Assembly (NCBI RefSeq): GCF_050589685.1
Contig: NZ_JBNGOS010000004.1
Location: 124,001 to 188,000 of the forward strand
DNA length: 64,000 bases
Direction of reading: 5' to 3'
Origin: Saccharicrinis sp050589685
Lineage (GTDB): Bacteria; Bacteroidota; Bacteroidia; Bacteroidales; Marinilabiliaceae
Below, piece after piece: positions 7,101 to 15,859 of this stretch (position 1 is the first letter of the stretch; each line of letters begins with the position of its first letter). The notes beneath the pieces are model-generated. The model was given only the letters and a program-made list of their open reading frames with translations. It was not told the DNA's origin and ran no database searches. Made by a program: the position numbers and the translations under genes.

Positions 7101-10100
7101 ATGAAACCAAAGATATTTATTTTGCTTTTTTTGTTTATTTCTTTAGTAGCCGGTGCTCAAACCATTCGGGTAGTAAATATGGTTCCCAATGCGCTAAGCA
7201 ACGAAAGCAGTCAGGATAGCGAACCTAATATTGGGATTAATCCCAACAACCCCCTACAAATTATTGGCACGGCTTTCACCAGTAATCCCACCGGGGTAAA
7301 TAATACCGCACCGATTTATATTTCACAAGATGGAGGAAACACATGGGTGTTGAACAATATTGTTCCCAGTTTAAACGGCAACACAGGTGACATAACTGTT
7401 GGCTTGAGTAGAAATAACATCCTTTATGCCGGTATTCTGACCGGCGGGTATTTTAATCCGGCCAGTCCCAATGAAACGCAAATGCAGATGTTCAGATCCA
7501 ACAATTATCTGGCTCCTGCCGTGATGAATCAATTAATGGTCCGTATCCGTGAAGACCAACCTTACGTAGAGGTAATTACACCTCTCGGTGGGGCCCAGCG
7601 CAACAACGATCATGTTTATGTTGGGCACAACGATTTTAACGCGGCCAGTAACCGTACGGCCTCGCTCGAACAGTCGCTGAACGCCGCCACGGCCCCTGCG
7701 CCTGCAAATCTAAACACCATACGGCTGGAAGTGCGAAATCCTTTTGGTCAGGACGGGCCACCTATACGCACGGCAGCGCATCCCAATGGAACCGTATATG
7801 CCATTTTTTACATGCGTACAAATTCCGTCGGATCCACTCGTACGGGTAATGTTGTGGTTGTGAGAGACGACAACTGGGGACAGGGAACCCCATCGTACAA
7901 TAATTTAACAGACCCCGGAGATGGCTTGGCTGGGATACGGGTTGCAACCGGGATCAACTGGACATGGAGCGGCCCACGAATGGGACAGGAAAGAATAGGT
8001 GACAGGGCCAGCATAGCTGTAGATCCCAGAAACAGCCAAACAGTATATATTGCCTATGTGGATCTCGCTCCCGGCGCCGCGGCGGGTTCAACCCGTCTGC
8101 ACGTCAGGAGATCTACCAATGGAGGAGCAAATTGGTCCGCTGATTTGTTGACAATTAACAATGTGATATGTCCCCAGTTGGCCGTGAACATCAGGGGCGA
8201 CGTGGGCATTCTGTACCAGCAACTAACCGGAGTCGCCCCTAACCAGCAATGGACAACACTTTTTAGACAATCGAATAATGGAGGAGCCAATTGGAACAAC
8301 AATACCCTTTCCCAGGCACCTTCAAACACCCCCGTACGCGCATTTAGTCCTTATCTGGGCGACTATGCCGGATTAAAATCGGTAGGCAAGGATTTTTATG
8401 GTGTTTTTTCGGCCAACAACACGCCCAACAATGCCAACTTCCCCAATGGGGTAACGTACCAGCGAAATGCAAATTTTACTACCAATAACCTCCGGAACCT
8501 CGCCAATACGGCCAATGTGAACGTGTCTATCGACCCGTTCTTTTTCGAGGTGCAACAGATTCCGGACAACCGGGATTTCTACGTGCGCGACTGGACTACC
8601 AATGCAACAACGTTGGACATCGGTTTGGAGCCATCCACCAATCCGGTTTTTTACGCAACTAGCGACGTGTGGAACAGACGATTGAATGCAGCAGGCGGGT
8701 TTAATACCAACGACCAGCCGCAGAGCCTCGATCCTCAGATTTCTACTCTGGGAAATAATTTTGCCTTTGCCCGGGTTCACAGGAAAGGAACCGGGACTGC
8801 CGAAACGGTTACATTGCATTTCTTAAAATCGGAGCTGGGTACCGGCAGCAATTATGTGAATGCCAATACTACTGCCAACCCAACTTTAAGCTTCGCTTCC
8901 GGCGAACTGGTAAAAACAATGACTTCGGGTTACGAGTGGACTTTGACCAATTCGGGTTCAACACACACTTGCCTGGCAGTTGAAACCAATACTACAAACG
9001 ACCCTGTGGTTACACCTACCTTGCTCGGTCGGGCTCCAGGATGGCCCAATACCGATTTATCTGTTTTATACGACAACAATAAGGGGCAACGCAACATGGG
9101 AGTCTATTCAACAGGCACATCTCCCGAGGGTGGTTTCATTACCTATTATGCCATCCTGCATAATGCAGCTACGTATGTAAGGGATTTTATCTTGCAGTAT
9201 GAAATAAACAATCCATTTGCCAGACATTTCAAACGACCAAAGTTTGAATTTCCGGGAATTGAACAGGGAGTTGAAGTAGGTAATGACAGGGTTGTCATCT
9301 CAAAAATGAAACCCGGCGAAAACCGTTGGATAGGGATTACCGTTCCGGCCTCGGTAAACTTAGGCGATCAGATGGCTGCCATAAACTTTACAGAGGTGGT
9401 GGACAATATAGCCGTTAATGGCTTTGCTATTGCCGTTGTATCGGGTCCGGACAAGGAAGCGATTTTCGACAATTACCGACTTCATGCGGAAGTGTTTTTC
9501 AGGATGGGTCATTTATTTGAGTTAAATGATGCACTCGAAGAAAGCGAAAAAACCATTGAAGATTTGATCAAACCCGGTGCCAACCCAAACAAATACCTGG
9601 CTTATATCAAAGACCATAAAGAGCTTATCCAAAAGCTGACCAGAGTGGTTTTGGACAAAAATGGCGGTATAGATCCATTGGGTGTTAAACTTGCTTTTAC
9701 GGAGCTTGTGAATAGTGTTTCTAGCGGTGATCCGGCTAAATTAATGATTGCACATGCAGGTTATAATCATAAGATGGATGCATTTTTAACCTACCTCGAC
9801 AAAAAAAATGGTGACGTGGCCGACATTTTGCAGAACATGTATTGGCAGCTAGAATTATATAAGTCCATAAAAGTGCTCAAGGAAATGGATGGTTCAAAAG
9901 AGCTGATCAAACAATCTGATAAGTTTTATCAGGCATTTAATACAAATCAGGCTAATTATAGAGATTACAGTGAACTGATCAATAATTTGATGGATGTTTA
10001 CAGAAAAACAGCTGAGGTTGTTGAACCATTCCGTATTAACCTGACCAAAGAGTTGAGGGCAATGAATAGCTCGCTGAGAAACCCTCAACATCTTCAAAAA

Positions 10101-10145
10101 GCCCATTACGATTTATTGATAAAGCTAAATAGCTTGCGGAAGTAA
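7101..10145 (+). CDS. Secreted sialidase-fold (BNR/Asp-box) protein with helical C-terminal region
   Basis: I place the start at ATG 7101, because a clean signal peptide (MKPKIFILLFLFISLVAGAQ) begins there. An in-frame ATG at 6990 would add 37 basic residues before it. Asp-box motifs are visible: SQDGGNTW near residue 75, STNGGANW near 338 and SNNGGANW near 391. They mark a beta-propeller like those of exo-alpha-sialidases and related glycan-binding proteins. After about residue 790 the sequence becomes helical and charged for roughly 220 residues, unlike the propeller. No type IX C-terminal sorting domain is seen. GC content is visibly higher in 7500-9000 than around it, which suggests a different history. 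Enzymatic activity cannot be judged. Confidence 0.75.
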   Translation: MKPKIFILLFLFISLVAGAQTIRVVNMVPNALSNESSQDSEPNIGINPNNPLQIIGTAFTSNPTGVNNTAPIYISQDGGNTWVLNNIVPSLNGNTGDITVGLSRNNILYAGILTGGYFNPASPNETQMQMFRSNNYLAPAVMNQLMVRIREDQPYVEVITPLGGAQRNNDHVYVGHNDFNAASNRTASLEQSLNAATAPAPANLNTIRLEVRNPFGQDGPPIRTAAHPNGTVYAIFYMRTNSVGSTRTGNVVVVRDDNWGQGTPSYNNLTDPGDGLAGIRVATGINWTWSGPRMGQERIGDRASIAVDPRNSQTVYIAYVDLAPGAAAGSTRLHVRRSTNGGANWSADLLTINNVICPQLAVNIRGDVGILYQQLTGVAPNQQWTTLFRQSNNGGANWNNNTLSQAPSNTPVRAFSPYLGDYAGLKSVGKDFYGVFSANNTPNNANFPNGVTYQRNANFTTNNLRNLANTANVNVSIDPFFFEVQQIPDNRDFYVRDWTTNATTLDIGLEPSTNPVFYATSDVWNRRLNAAGGFNTNDQPQSLDPQISTLGNNFAFARVHRKGTGTAETVTLHFLKSELGTGSNYVNANTTANPTLSFASGELVKTMTSGYEWTLTNSGSTHTCLAVETNTTNDPVVTPTLLGRAPGWPNTDLSVLYDNNKGQRNMGVYSTGTSPEGGFITYYAILHNAATYVRDFILQYEINNPFARHFKRPKFEFPGIEQGVEVGNDRVVISKMKPGENRWIGITVPASVNLGDQMAAINFTEVVDNIAVNGFAIAVVSGPDKEAIFDNYRLHAEVFFRMGHLFELNDALEESEKTIEDLIKPGANPNKYLAYIKDHKELIQKLTRVVLDKNGGIDPLGVKLAFTELVNSVSSGDPAKLMIAHAGYNHKMDAFLTYLDKKNGDVADILQNMYWQLELYKSIKVLKEMDGSKELIKQSDKFYQAFNTNQANYRDYSELINNLMDVYRKTAEVVEPFRINLTKELRAMNSSLRNPQHLQKAHYDLLIKLNSLRK

Positions 10146-10315
10146 TACCATTTTGACTATGGATTGAGCATCAAGGAAGTCAAATTAGTGCTGGTTATAA
10201 GGCAGGATATGAAAGTGAAAATTCCTTTGATAGTGTTAGCAAATAGTTTCAATGCGCCATAAAACAAATGGTTATGTAAAAAGAAGAAATAAAAAAGCGC
10301 TTAGGTTAACAAAAG

Positions 10316-10860
10316 GTACTTGTGGATCTAAGGGATTGTATTGTCCGCTCTTCCAGACGGTTGTATTTGCCCGAAAAGGTCGATTATACCGATGCGGTGA
10401 TCCCTGTTGAGAATCAGGGATCGGAGGGCAGTTGAGTGGGAATTGCCTGCGGGGCAATGAAACAATGGCAGGAAACAAAAGATTGAGATTGTTCCATCAA
10501 CTTATCTTCATGGTTTATTTATGAAAAGCCAAAAAGATAGGTAGTTTCCCTGATATTGAAGATGGCACGGATATCAGGAGTGCCATGAAAAATCTTCTGA
10601 ACGATGGTGTTTGTGCGGAGGCGCGTTGTTCTTATGAATCGCAGGTACCAGCCACTCCGTGCGAGCATATCGAGAGCGATGCCGTCAATTATAAAATAAA
10701 CTCATATTCGGCTATACCGGAAATGCGTACGAAGAGGTAGTTGTTGAAAGCGCGGAAACAGGAGATTATGATGTAATAGACCGGCCGTTTAAGGTAGTGG
10801 GGAATGCCAGCTTAAAGCACACTTGGAATAGACACAACCGTCGGATTTTATTCATTACTG
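10316..10860 (+). pseudogene. Ruined papain-like (C1A) cysteine peptidase gene
   Basis: The frame from 10316 reads VDLRDCIVRSSR.. then DAVIPVENQGSEGS, the usual lead-in to a bacterial C1A active site. The codon where the catalytic Cys belongs is TGA (10433-10435), followed by VGIACGAMKQWQE. A second TGA is at 10484-10486. A 1-nt loss in an A run near 10530 then moves the good frame to KIGSFPDIEDGTDIR, SAMKNLLNDGVCAEA and CSYES, matching the family's central region. Beyond about 10735 the frame breaks again and no GGHA-type His motif is found. Several independent lesions make this a decayed gene rather than a recoded one. Confidence 0.65.
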
Positions 10861-10914
10861 GCGAAGAAGCGGGATAAAATACAATTGTAAAATTAAAATA
10901 GAAAGGAGTTGAAC

Positions 10915-12909
10915 ATGTTCAAAATAAACGAAACCGGTCCGGAATTCAGAAACAAAGAGGTTCGCTTCAGAATTTACCTTCCTAACATAGATAAAAGCAA
11001 TGGTTTCTCGGTTAAGGTTTATCTTATTGATAAACAAGGCCAGTTCGACGCTGATAAACCGGCTCAGCAACATAATCTGACACCTTCGCCAGGTGGCTAT
11101 GTTGCGGATGAAGAATGGGGAGACTATAATAAAACACTTTGGATGAGCAATTGGATTCAATTGGTTCCGGGAACATGGCTTTATAGGTTCGAAATTTCAG
11201 GCCCGTCAAAAGAAAACGGGAATGAGGTGCGAAGCTTGTTTTTTGGGGATCCGTGTGCCAGGGAAACAGATGCAGGTGTGTTTTCAGTATTTCGTATCGA
11301 TGATCAATACATCTTTTTTTGGGAAGATGAAGACTATAAAGTGCCTCCAACCAATGATTTGATAATATACGAATTGAACGTTGCCGAATTTGCGGGGGAT
11401 TTTAACGGAGTTGCTCAAAAGATTCCATATTTAAAAAGCTTGGGGGTAAATGCCATTGAGCTGTTGCCGGTTAGCAGTATTGCCGAACCGTATCGGTGGG
11501 GGTATATCCCAGTCTTTTACTTTGCCCCCGAAGAACGTTACGGAGGGCCGACAGGTTTAAAACACTTGGTCAATGAGTGTCATAAACATGGCATTGCAGT
11601 CATATTGGATGTGGTTTATGCGCATGCCGATCGAATGTTTCCTTATCAAATTGGGTACGAACGTTTTTTCCACCTTTGGAAAGACGACCATTATAGCGAT
11701 GCTGATGGCATTCACCGTTCGCCCAATCCAATGGTGAGCAAATATGCCAATTTTGCCAGGAAAAATGATTGGCGTATGAAGTCGACAAAAGAGTTTTTCA
11801 ACACCGTGAATCAGTTCTGGCTCGATGAATATCATGTGGACGGTTTCAGGTACGATCATGTAAATGGATTCCTGGACAGAAAACCGCTTGAAAGAGACAA
11901 TCGTATTGACTGGTACAGTCAGGAAAACCGGCCAACATTTAAATCCCTTCGTTCTCTTACCATCTCAACGTACAACCAGAGCAAAAACTATCAGCGGTTT
12001 CTGTCGGAAGCAGATGGATCATCAAATATTATTCAAATATCCGAAGATCTTACTCAGAGTGCCTATCAGCTCTCTCCCGTTTCGGATAGCGCCATCAACG
12101 GGAATTGGGAAAAAGGATTGTTCGGTGTTGTAAGCAACATGGCAACTTATAATTATCTGTCCGAAGATCTATGTTCCGAACTGTTGCTTTCTGACCAACG
12201 ATTTGACAAGGCAGGATATAAATCCCAAAAAGCTGTGGGCAACGATACCATCCAGTCGCATGTCATTCAGTATATCGAATCGCACGATGACAGCCGACTG
12301 TTATATTTAATCGAACATGGACATGAGGTAAAAGACAGTGGTTTTGATTTTCAACACGGTTTGGACGAACTGCGTTGGTGGAAACTACAGCCCTATGCTA
12401 TTGCCCTGATGACGGGGGTAGGAATTCCAATGCTTTGGGCCGGTCAGGAATTCGCGGAAAACTATGGTATGGCGCATATGGATATGACCAGGATAAGAGG
12501 CTACCGGCCGCTTCACTGGGATTATTTTTATAACGTATCGGCTTTACCATCTACTGATACAGTGCTTCCCCTAACTACCCTTTACCGGCATCTTGGTAAG
12601 TTGAGAAATGATTACCCATCGCTCAAGGGAACCCGCGAATATGCCAAACAAGAATATTGCAGTACCTCAGATCAGGTCATTGTTTACAGACGTTGGAACA
12701 ACCAGGAAGTGATTCTTGTGGTACTGAATTTTTCGGATCATGAACAATATGCACCGGTACCTTTTGGACTCACTGGAAGATGGACAGATATCTTGGACAG
12801 CAGCTATAAGGGCAGTCAGGCATTTGCACAAGATATAAAAGATCCTACTTCCCTGGAATGGATTAGTATCCCCGGTAATTTCGGAAGGGTGATGTGTTTG
12901 AGATTTTAA
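10915..12909 (+). CDS. GH13 alpha-amylase family enzyme, branching-enzyme-like
   Basis: 664 residues from ATG 10915, which has a good ribosome site (gaaaggag, 7-nt spacing); the TTG two codons earlier does not fit. An N-terminal beta-sandwich resembling CBM48 (about 1-125) precedes a TIM barrel. GH13 regions are all present: DVVYAH (region I, Ala in place of the usual Asn), GFRYDHV with the nucleophile Asp, ISEDL with the acid Glu, and IESHDD. MLWAGQEF follows, as in glycogen branching/debranching enzymes. There is no signal peptide, so it should act on alpha-glucan in the cytoplasm. Why it sits in this accessory block is unclear. Confidence 0.85.
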   Translation: MFKINETGPEFRNKEVRFRIYLPNIDKSNGFSVKVYLIDKQGQFDADKPAQQHNLTPSPGGYVADEEWGDYNKTLWMSNWIQLVPGTWLYRFEISGPSKENGNEVRSLFFGDPCARETDAGVFSVFRIDDQYIFFWEDEDYKVPPTNDLIIYELNVAEFAGDFNGVAQKIPYLKSLGVNAIELLPVSSIAEPYRWGYIPVFYFAPEERYGGPTGLKHLVNECHKHGIAVILDVVYAHADRMFPYQIGYERFFHLWKDDHYSDADGIHRSPNPMVSKYANFARKNDWRMKSTKEFFNTVNQFWLDEYHVDGFRYDHVNGFLDRKPLERDNRIDWYSQENRPTFKSLRSLTISTYNQSKNYQRFLSEADGSSNIIQISEDLTQSAYQLSPVSDSAINGNWEKGLFGVVSNMATYNYLSEDLCSELLLSDQRFDKAGYKSQKAVGNDTIQSHVIQYIESHDDSRLLYLIEHGHEVKDSGFDFQHGLDELRWWKLQPYAIALMTGVGIPMLWAGQEFAENYGMAHMDMTRIRGYRPLHWDYFYNVSALPSTDTVLPLTTLYRHLGKLRNDYPSLKGTREYAKQEYCSTSDQVIVYRRWNNQEVILVVLNFSDHEQYAPVPFGLTGRWTDILDSSYKGSQAFAQDIKDPTSLEWISIPGNFGRVMCLRF

Positions 12910-12936
12910 TAATTAAGGATTTTAGGAGGACAATTC

Positions 12937-13053
12937 ATGGCTGACAAAAAAGACAGGTTTGTCGTTTTCGGCAGACTGTTCGCTTGGGAAGGTGAAAAGG
13001 GCGTCGCCGCTTTTACAGTTGAGGCCTTGGGCATAGACCTGTTGTTTGCATAA
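12937..13053 (+). CDS. Small ORF with strong ribosome binding site
   Basis: 38 codons (MADKKDRFVVFGRLF...LGIDLLFA). A near-perfect Shine-Dalgarno (aggagga) lies 6-7 nt before the ATG, much better than those of most neighbours. It starts 27 nt after the GH13 gene and could be co-translated with it. After the TAA the sequence loses coding character, although a +1 frame continues for 14 codons (CITFERDPAVCP). It may be a real small protein or the 5' stub of a larger lost gene. No family is recognised. Confidence 0.35.
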   Translation: MADKKDRFVVFGRLFAWEGEKGVAAFTVEALGIDLLFA

Positions 13054-13124
13054 CCTTCGAAAGGGATCCTGCAGTATGTCCTTGATCGTTATATGAGAAT
13101 TGGGTGCGCCGATATTTAAAAATT

Positions 13125-13151
13125 GTGGCATGGGATTATTTCTCATGCCAC
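13125..13151 (+). terminator. Hairpin after the GH13/small-ORF transcript
   Basis: GTGGCATG / CATGCCAC (13125-13132 and 13144-13151) form an 8-bp stem with an 11-nt loop. The T tract behind it is weak (tgttagtatt), so termination efficiency is uncertain. Confidence 0.4.
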
Positions 13152-13158
13152 TGTTAGT

Positions 13159-13226
13159 ATTGTCAAACCAAATACCGAGCTCTTATTCGCTTGACAATCT
13201 GCATCTATTGTCTTAAATTAAGACAA
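13159..13226 (+). promoter_or_regulatory. Two palindromes upstream of the TIGR03067-like gene
   Basis: ATTGTCAA and TTGACAAT (13159-13166, 13191-13198) form an 8-bp inverted repeat. It is followed by TTGTCTTAA-A-TTAAGACAA (13208-13226), a perfect 9-bp dyad with a single central base. The shared TTGTC half suggests regulator binding more than termination. The gene start is 67 nt downstream. Confidence 0.4.
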
Positions 13227-13293
13227 ACAACTCTTCTATTGCTCGTTATATAAATAATAAACATCACATAAATAATGATAAAAGGAATAAGCC

Positions 13294-14928
13294 ATGAAAA
13301 AATTGGGGTTGATTTTGATTGTACTTTGCTCATTTCAGGGACTGTATTCCCAACAGCTTTCTGTTGATTCACTGCAAAAACGTATTGAAACATTGGAGAG
13401 TGCATTGCAAAAGGAACATTATACATATATTCCCATTCAGGATTTCGACCAAAAACTAAGAAATTCGGTTAAAGATGAAATACAGACCTGGGTGGACAGC
13501 CGGCGAATGGCGATACTGACTCTTTGGGGCATACTGAGTTTTTTGTTAGGCTTCCTATTAAAATATTTTTTTACCGAAAACTATCGGAAAAAGATGGAAG
13601 CCAGAATCAACGAGGAAACCAGGGAGGTCAAAGAAAGAAGTCGTTTGTTTATAAAAGAAATAACAGATAAGCTAAGTGATCATGTAAATGAAATTAACCA
13701 AAAATATACAATATTAACCGAGAGTTTTTCCCATAAAGAAAATAATATCGACAATAGAATTGGAGAGGTTCGGGCTCTGGTTATCAATATGAAGGAATTA
13801 CAGGATGCCTATGTGACTGACACCAATAAATATATCGAAAACAAAATTAATTCCACTTTGAGTTTTATATGGGACGATATCGTTGATGATAATATCAGGA
13901 AAGCCAAAGAGCGGAATTATGTTGGTGATGATTTAATCGACTCCTTAAATAAATTGTTGGAGAACGATGAAATACAGGTAAGCGACAATAAGAAAATAGA
14001 ATTGATAGATTGTATTATACGTTGCTATTACTACAAGAAAGAGATAAAAGGAAGCTTTGGAGATAAGATGATCAGTATTGTTGAAAAGTACGAAAAATCT
14101 TTGAACCTGAAACCGGAAACTTTTGCAAATATAGCTATTAATGCCTGTAATTATTACGAATTTTATGGAACTTCAAAGTTCAGGGAAGCTACAGAACTAT
14201 ATTGTAACAAATCAATAAATATGTTGCCGGATTATGGTATCGCCTACACCGTATTACTAGAGTTGTTTATGATTGATTTTAAGAAATCCAAAAACAAGAA
14301 AGAATCAGAACAATCAATAGAAAATATTCGTAACACATTTATTAGCATAGGCAACAATAAGTCCGACATTCTTCCTCTTGAAATTTTGGAAAGGGCAAAG
14401 GCTGACCATCTCACCTATTTAAAACAATATATCGACGACTTGTTTGTAAGTTATGCTGCAGACTTCAATATAATTAGGGAGCGGGCGCTTCAGTATTTAG
14501 TGAAAAATTATGAGTCAACGCTCAAGAAAGAGAAGGATAAGCTATTGTTAAAATATATATTGGATTATGGAATTAATACCAATAACGTTATTATAGATGG
14601 AAAATGGGAATTGAAGGAGTATTCAAAAGCAGGAATACGTGAGGAGGTAACGATTGAAACAATTGAAATCAAGGACTTTGAATTTAAAGTTCAGAAAGAA
14701 ACCAGCATTGATAACGGGTTAATTTACTTTTTAACAGCAACTGATCCTTTGGAAGTAAACTTGTACTTTCTAAATCAATTTAGAACAGTTAAAGGAATCT
14801 ATAAATTACAAGATGACAGGTTGTTTTTATGTCTTGATTTAAATGGTGGACGACCTAATACTTTTACATCAACCAGTGAAAATGGTTTTGTCTGTAAAAC
14901 GTATAAAAGAGCAGTTGATATTTTATAA
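13294..14928 (+). CDS. Membrane-anchored coiled-coil/TPR-like protein with TIGR03067-like C-terminal domain
   Basis: 544 residues. An N-terminal signal (MKKLGLILIVLCSFQGLYSQ) is followed by a short coiled coil, a transmembrane segment near residues 74-92 (ILTLWGILSFLLGFLLKYFF) and a long charged coiled coil. A helical repeat-like middle (about 200-420) contains LKPETFANIAINACNYYEFY. The last ~110 residues read IDGKWELKEYS ... GIYKLQDDRLFLCLDL ... RPNTF ... YKRA. This closely follows the TIGR03067 lipocalin-like pattern (GIYeldgDtLklCf..RPteF..kR) known mainly from Planctomycetes. The topology implies a periplasmic N-terminus and cytoplasmic C-terminus, or the reverse if the signal is not cleaved. 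Function is unknown. Confidence 0.7.
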   Translation: MKKLGLILIVLCSFQGLYSQQLSVDSLQKRIETLESALQKEHYTYIPIQDFDQKLRNSVKDEIQTWVDSRRMAILTLWGILSFLLGFLLKYFFTENYRKKMEARINEETREVKERSRLFIKEITDKLSDHVNEINQKYTILTESFSHKENNIDNRIGEVRALVINMKELQDAYVTDTNKYIENKINSTLSFIWDDIVDDNIRKAKERNYVGDDLIDSLNKLLENDEIQVSDNKKIELIDCIIRCYYYKKEIKGSFGDKMISIVEKYEKSLNLKPETFANIAINACNYYEFYGTSKFREATELYCNKSINMLPDYGIAYTVLLELFMIDFKKSKNKKESEQSIENIRNTFISIGNNKSDILPLEILERAKADHLTYLKQYIDDLFVSYAADFNIIRERALQYLVKNYESTLKKEKDKLLLKYILDYGINTNNVIIDGKWELKEYSKAGIREEVTIETIEIKDFEFKVQKETSIDNGLIYFLTATDPLEVNLYFLNQFRTVKGIYKLQDDRLFLCLDLNGGRPNTFTSTSENGFVCKTYKRAVDIL

Positions 14929-15235
14929 AACGTCTAAATCAAGGATTGGTCATGAGCATGAATAGATTGAAAGTGAGCGTTTGTCAAGTAATGAGGAGAA
15001 ATATAGCTTCAGCTATGGTATTTCTGACATAAAATACGGAACTTATATCACATGAAACGATCGTGAATTTTAGCTTTCTAAAACATACCTTAGTGAATAG
15101 CCTGTCACGAACTTGATAAGGGAATTAAAATTCATCGAGCATGCCATATGGAAAATGAAGTCAAACTTAGAGTATATGAAATACGATTGATTGTAAAAAC
15201 ATTTTGAAACTTTAGTCAATATTAAAATCGTTGTT
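14929..15235. other. Gene-free spacer
   Basis: About 300 nt between the TIGR03067-like gene and the holin. It contains only a 26-codon frame at 14953 without a ribosome site, and no clear repeat, hairpin or promoter. I see nothing I can support here. Confidence 0.4.
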
Positions 15236-15859
15236 ATGGGATTATTAAAGAAGATTGGAGATTTTTTTGCTGGTGCAGGAGGTAACATTATTGATACTAT
15301 TGGGGATACTGTTGATCGGTTTATTACCAATCCTGATGAGCGCAATGCTTTAAAACTGGAAATAAAAAGGCTGGACGAGGAACACAGGCAAAACCAACGT
15401 AGGTTTTTGTTAGAGATGGAAGAGCTGACCCAAAAAAGGGAAAGCGAGATAGAAGAAACCATTAGGACAGAACTGGATGCCCAAAAAGAAATAATTGTTG
15501 CCGAGCTCAAACAAGATGATAAATATACCAAACGAGCCAGGCCTACCGTGGTGTATGTCGGTTTGTTTTTTATTTTATTAGAGGTTTTCGGATTAAGACA
15601 TTTGATTTTAAACAGCTTGGATTTAGGTAACAATGCACTTGAGATTATTGAAAGCTCCGATTCCATTTTTAAGGTATTCTTAGCAGCTTGGGCCGGCGTT
15701 GTAGGGGTATATGCTGTTGGACGTTCGGTTGAAAAACGAGGAACCCGTGTTGCTTGGACATCCGGTGATACAGGGCCCAATTCGGGAAATATCGCTAAGG
15801 CCAAGGAGCAAGAATTAATAAATAAGGTTAAAACCAAGTTGAAAGATATAAAATGGTAA
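15236..15859 (+). CDS. Holin-like protein (3TM/GTA holin type)
   Basis: 207 residues. An N-terminal amphipathic segment (GLLKKIGDFFAGAGGNIIDT) precedes a charged coiled coil (about 40-95) beginning NPDERNALKLEIKRL. Two to three hydrophobic segments follow (TVVYVGLFFILLEVFG and FKVFLAAWAGVVGVYAVGRS). The tail is basic. This is the layout of the '3TMs' holin family found in phages, gene transfer agents and contractile-particle loci. Its stop overlaps the start of the amidase by 7 nt (ATG at 15853 inside AAATGGTAA), so the two are translationally coupled. Its likely role is to permeabilise the inner membrane and let the amidase reach the wall. Confidence 0.75.
   Translation: MGLLKKIGDFFAGAGGNIIDTIGDTVDRFITNPDERNALKLEIKRLDEEHRQNQRRFLLEMEELTQKRESEIEETIRTELDAQKEIIVAELKQDDKYTKRARPTVVYVGLFFILLEVFGLRHLILNSLDLGNNALEIIESSDSIFKVFLAAWAGVVGVYAVGRSVEKRGTRVAWTSGDTGPNSGNIAKAKEQELINKVKTKLKDIKW

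Noticed and set aside
10433..10458. In-frame TGA plus hairpin as a selenocysteine insertion site
   Set aside because: The stem begins only 6 nt and the loop only 12 nt after the TGA, closer than usual for bacterial SECIS. The gene has another TGA, a frameshift and a missing His region, so decay explains it better.
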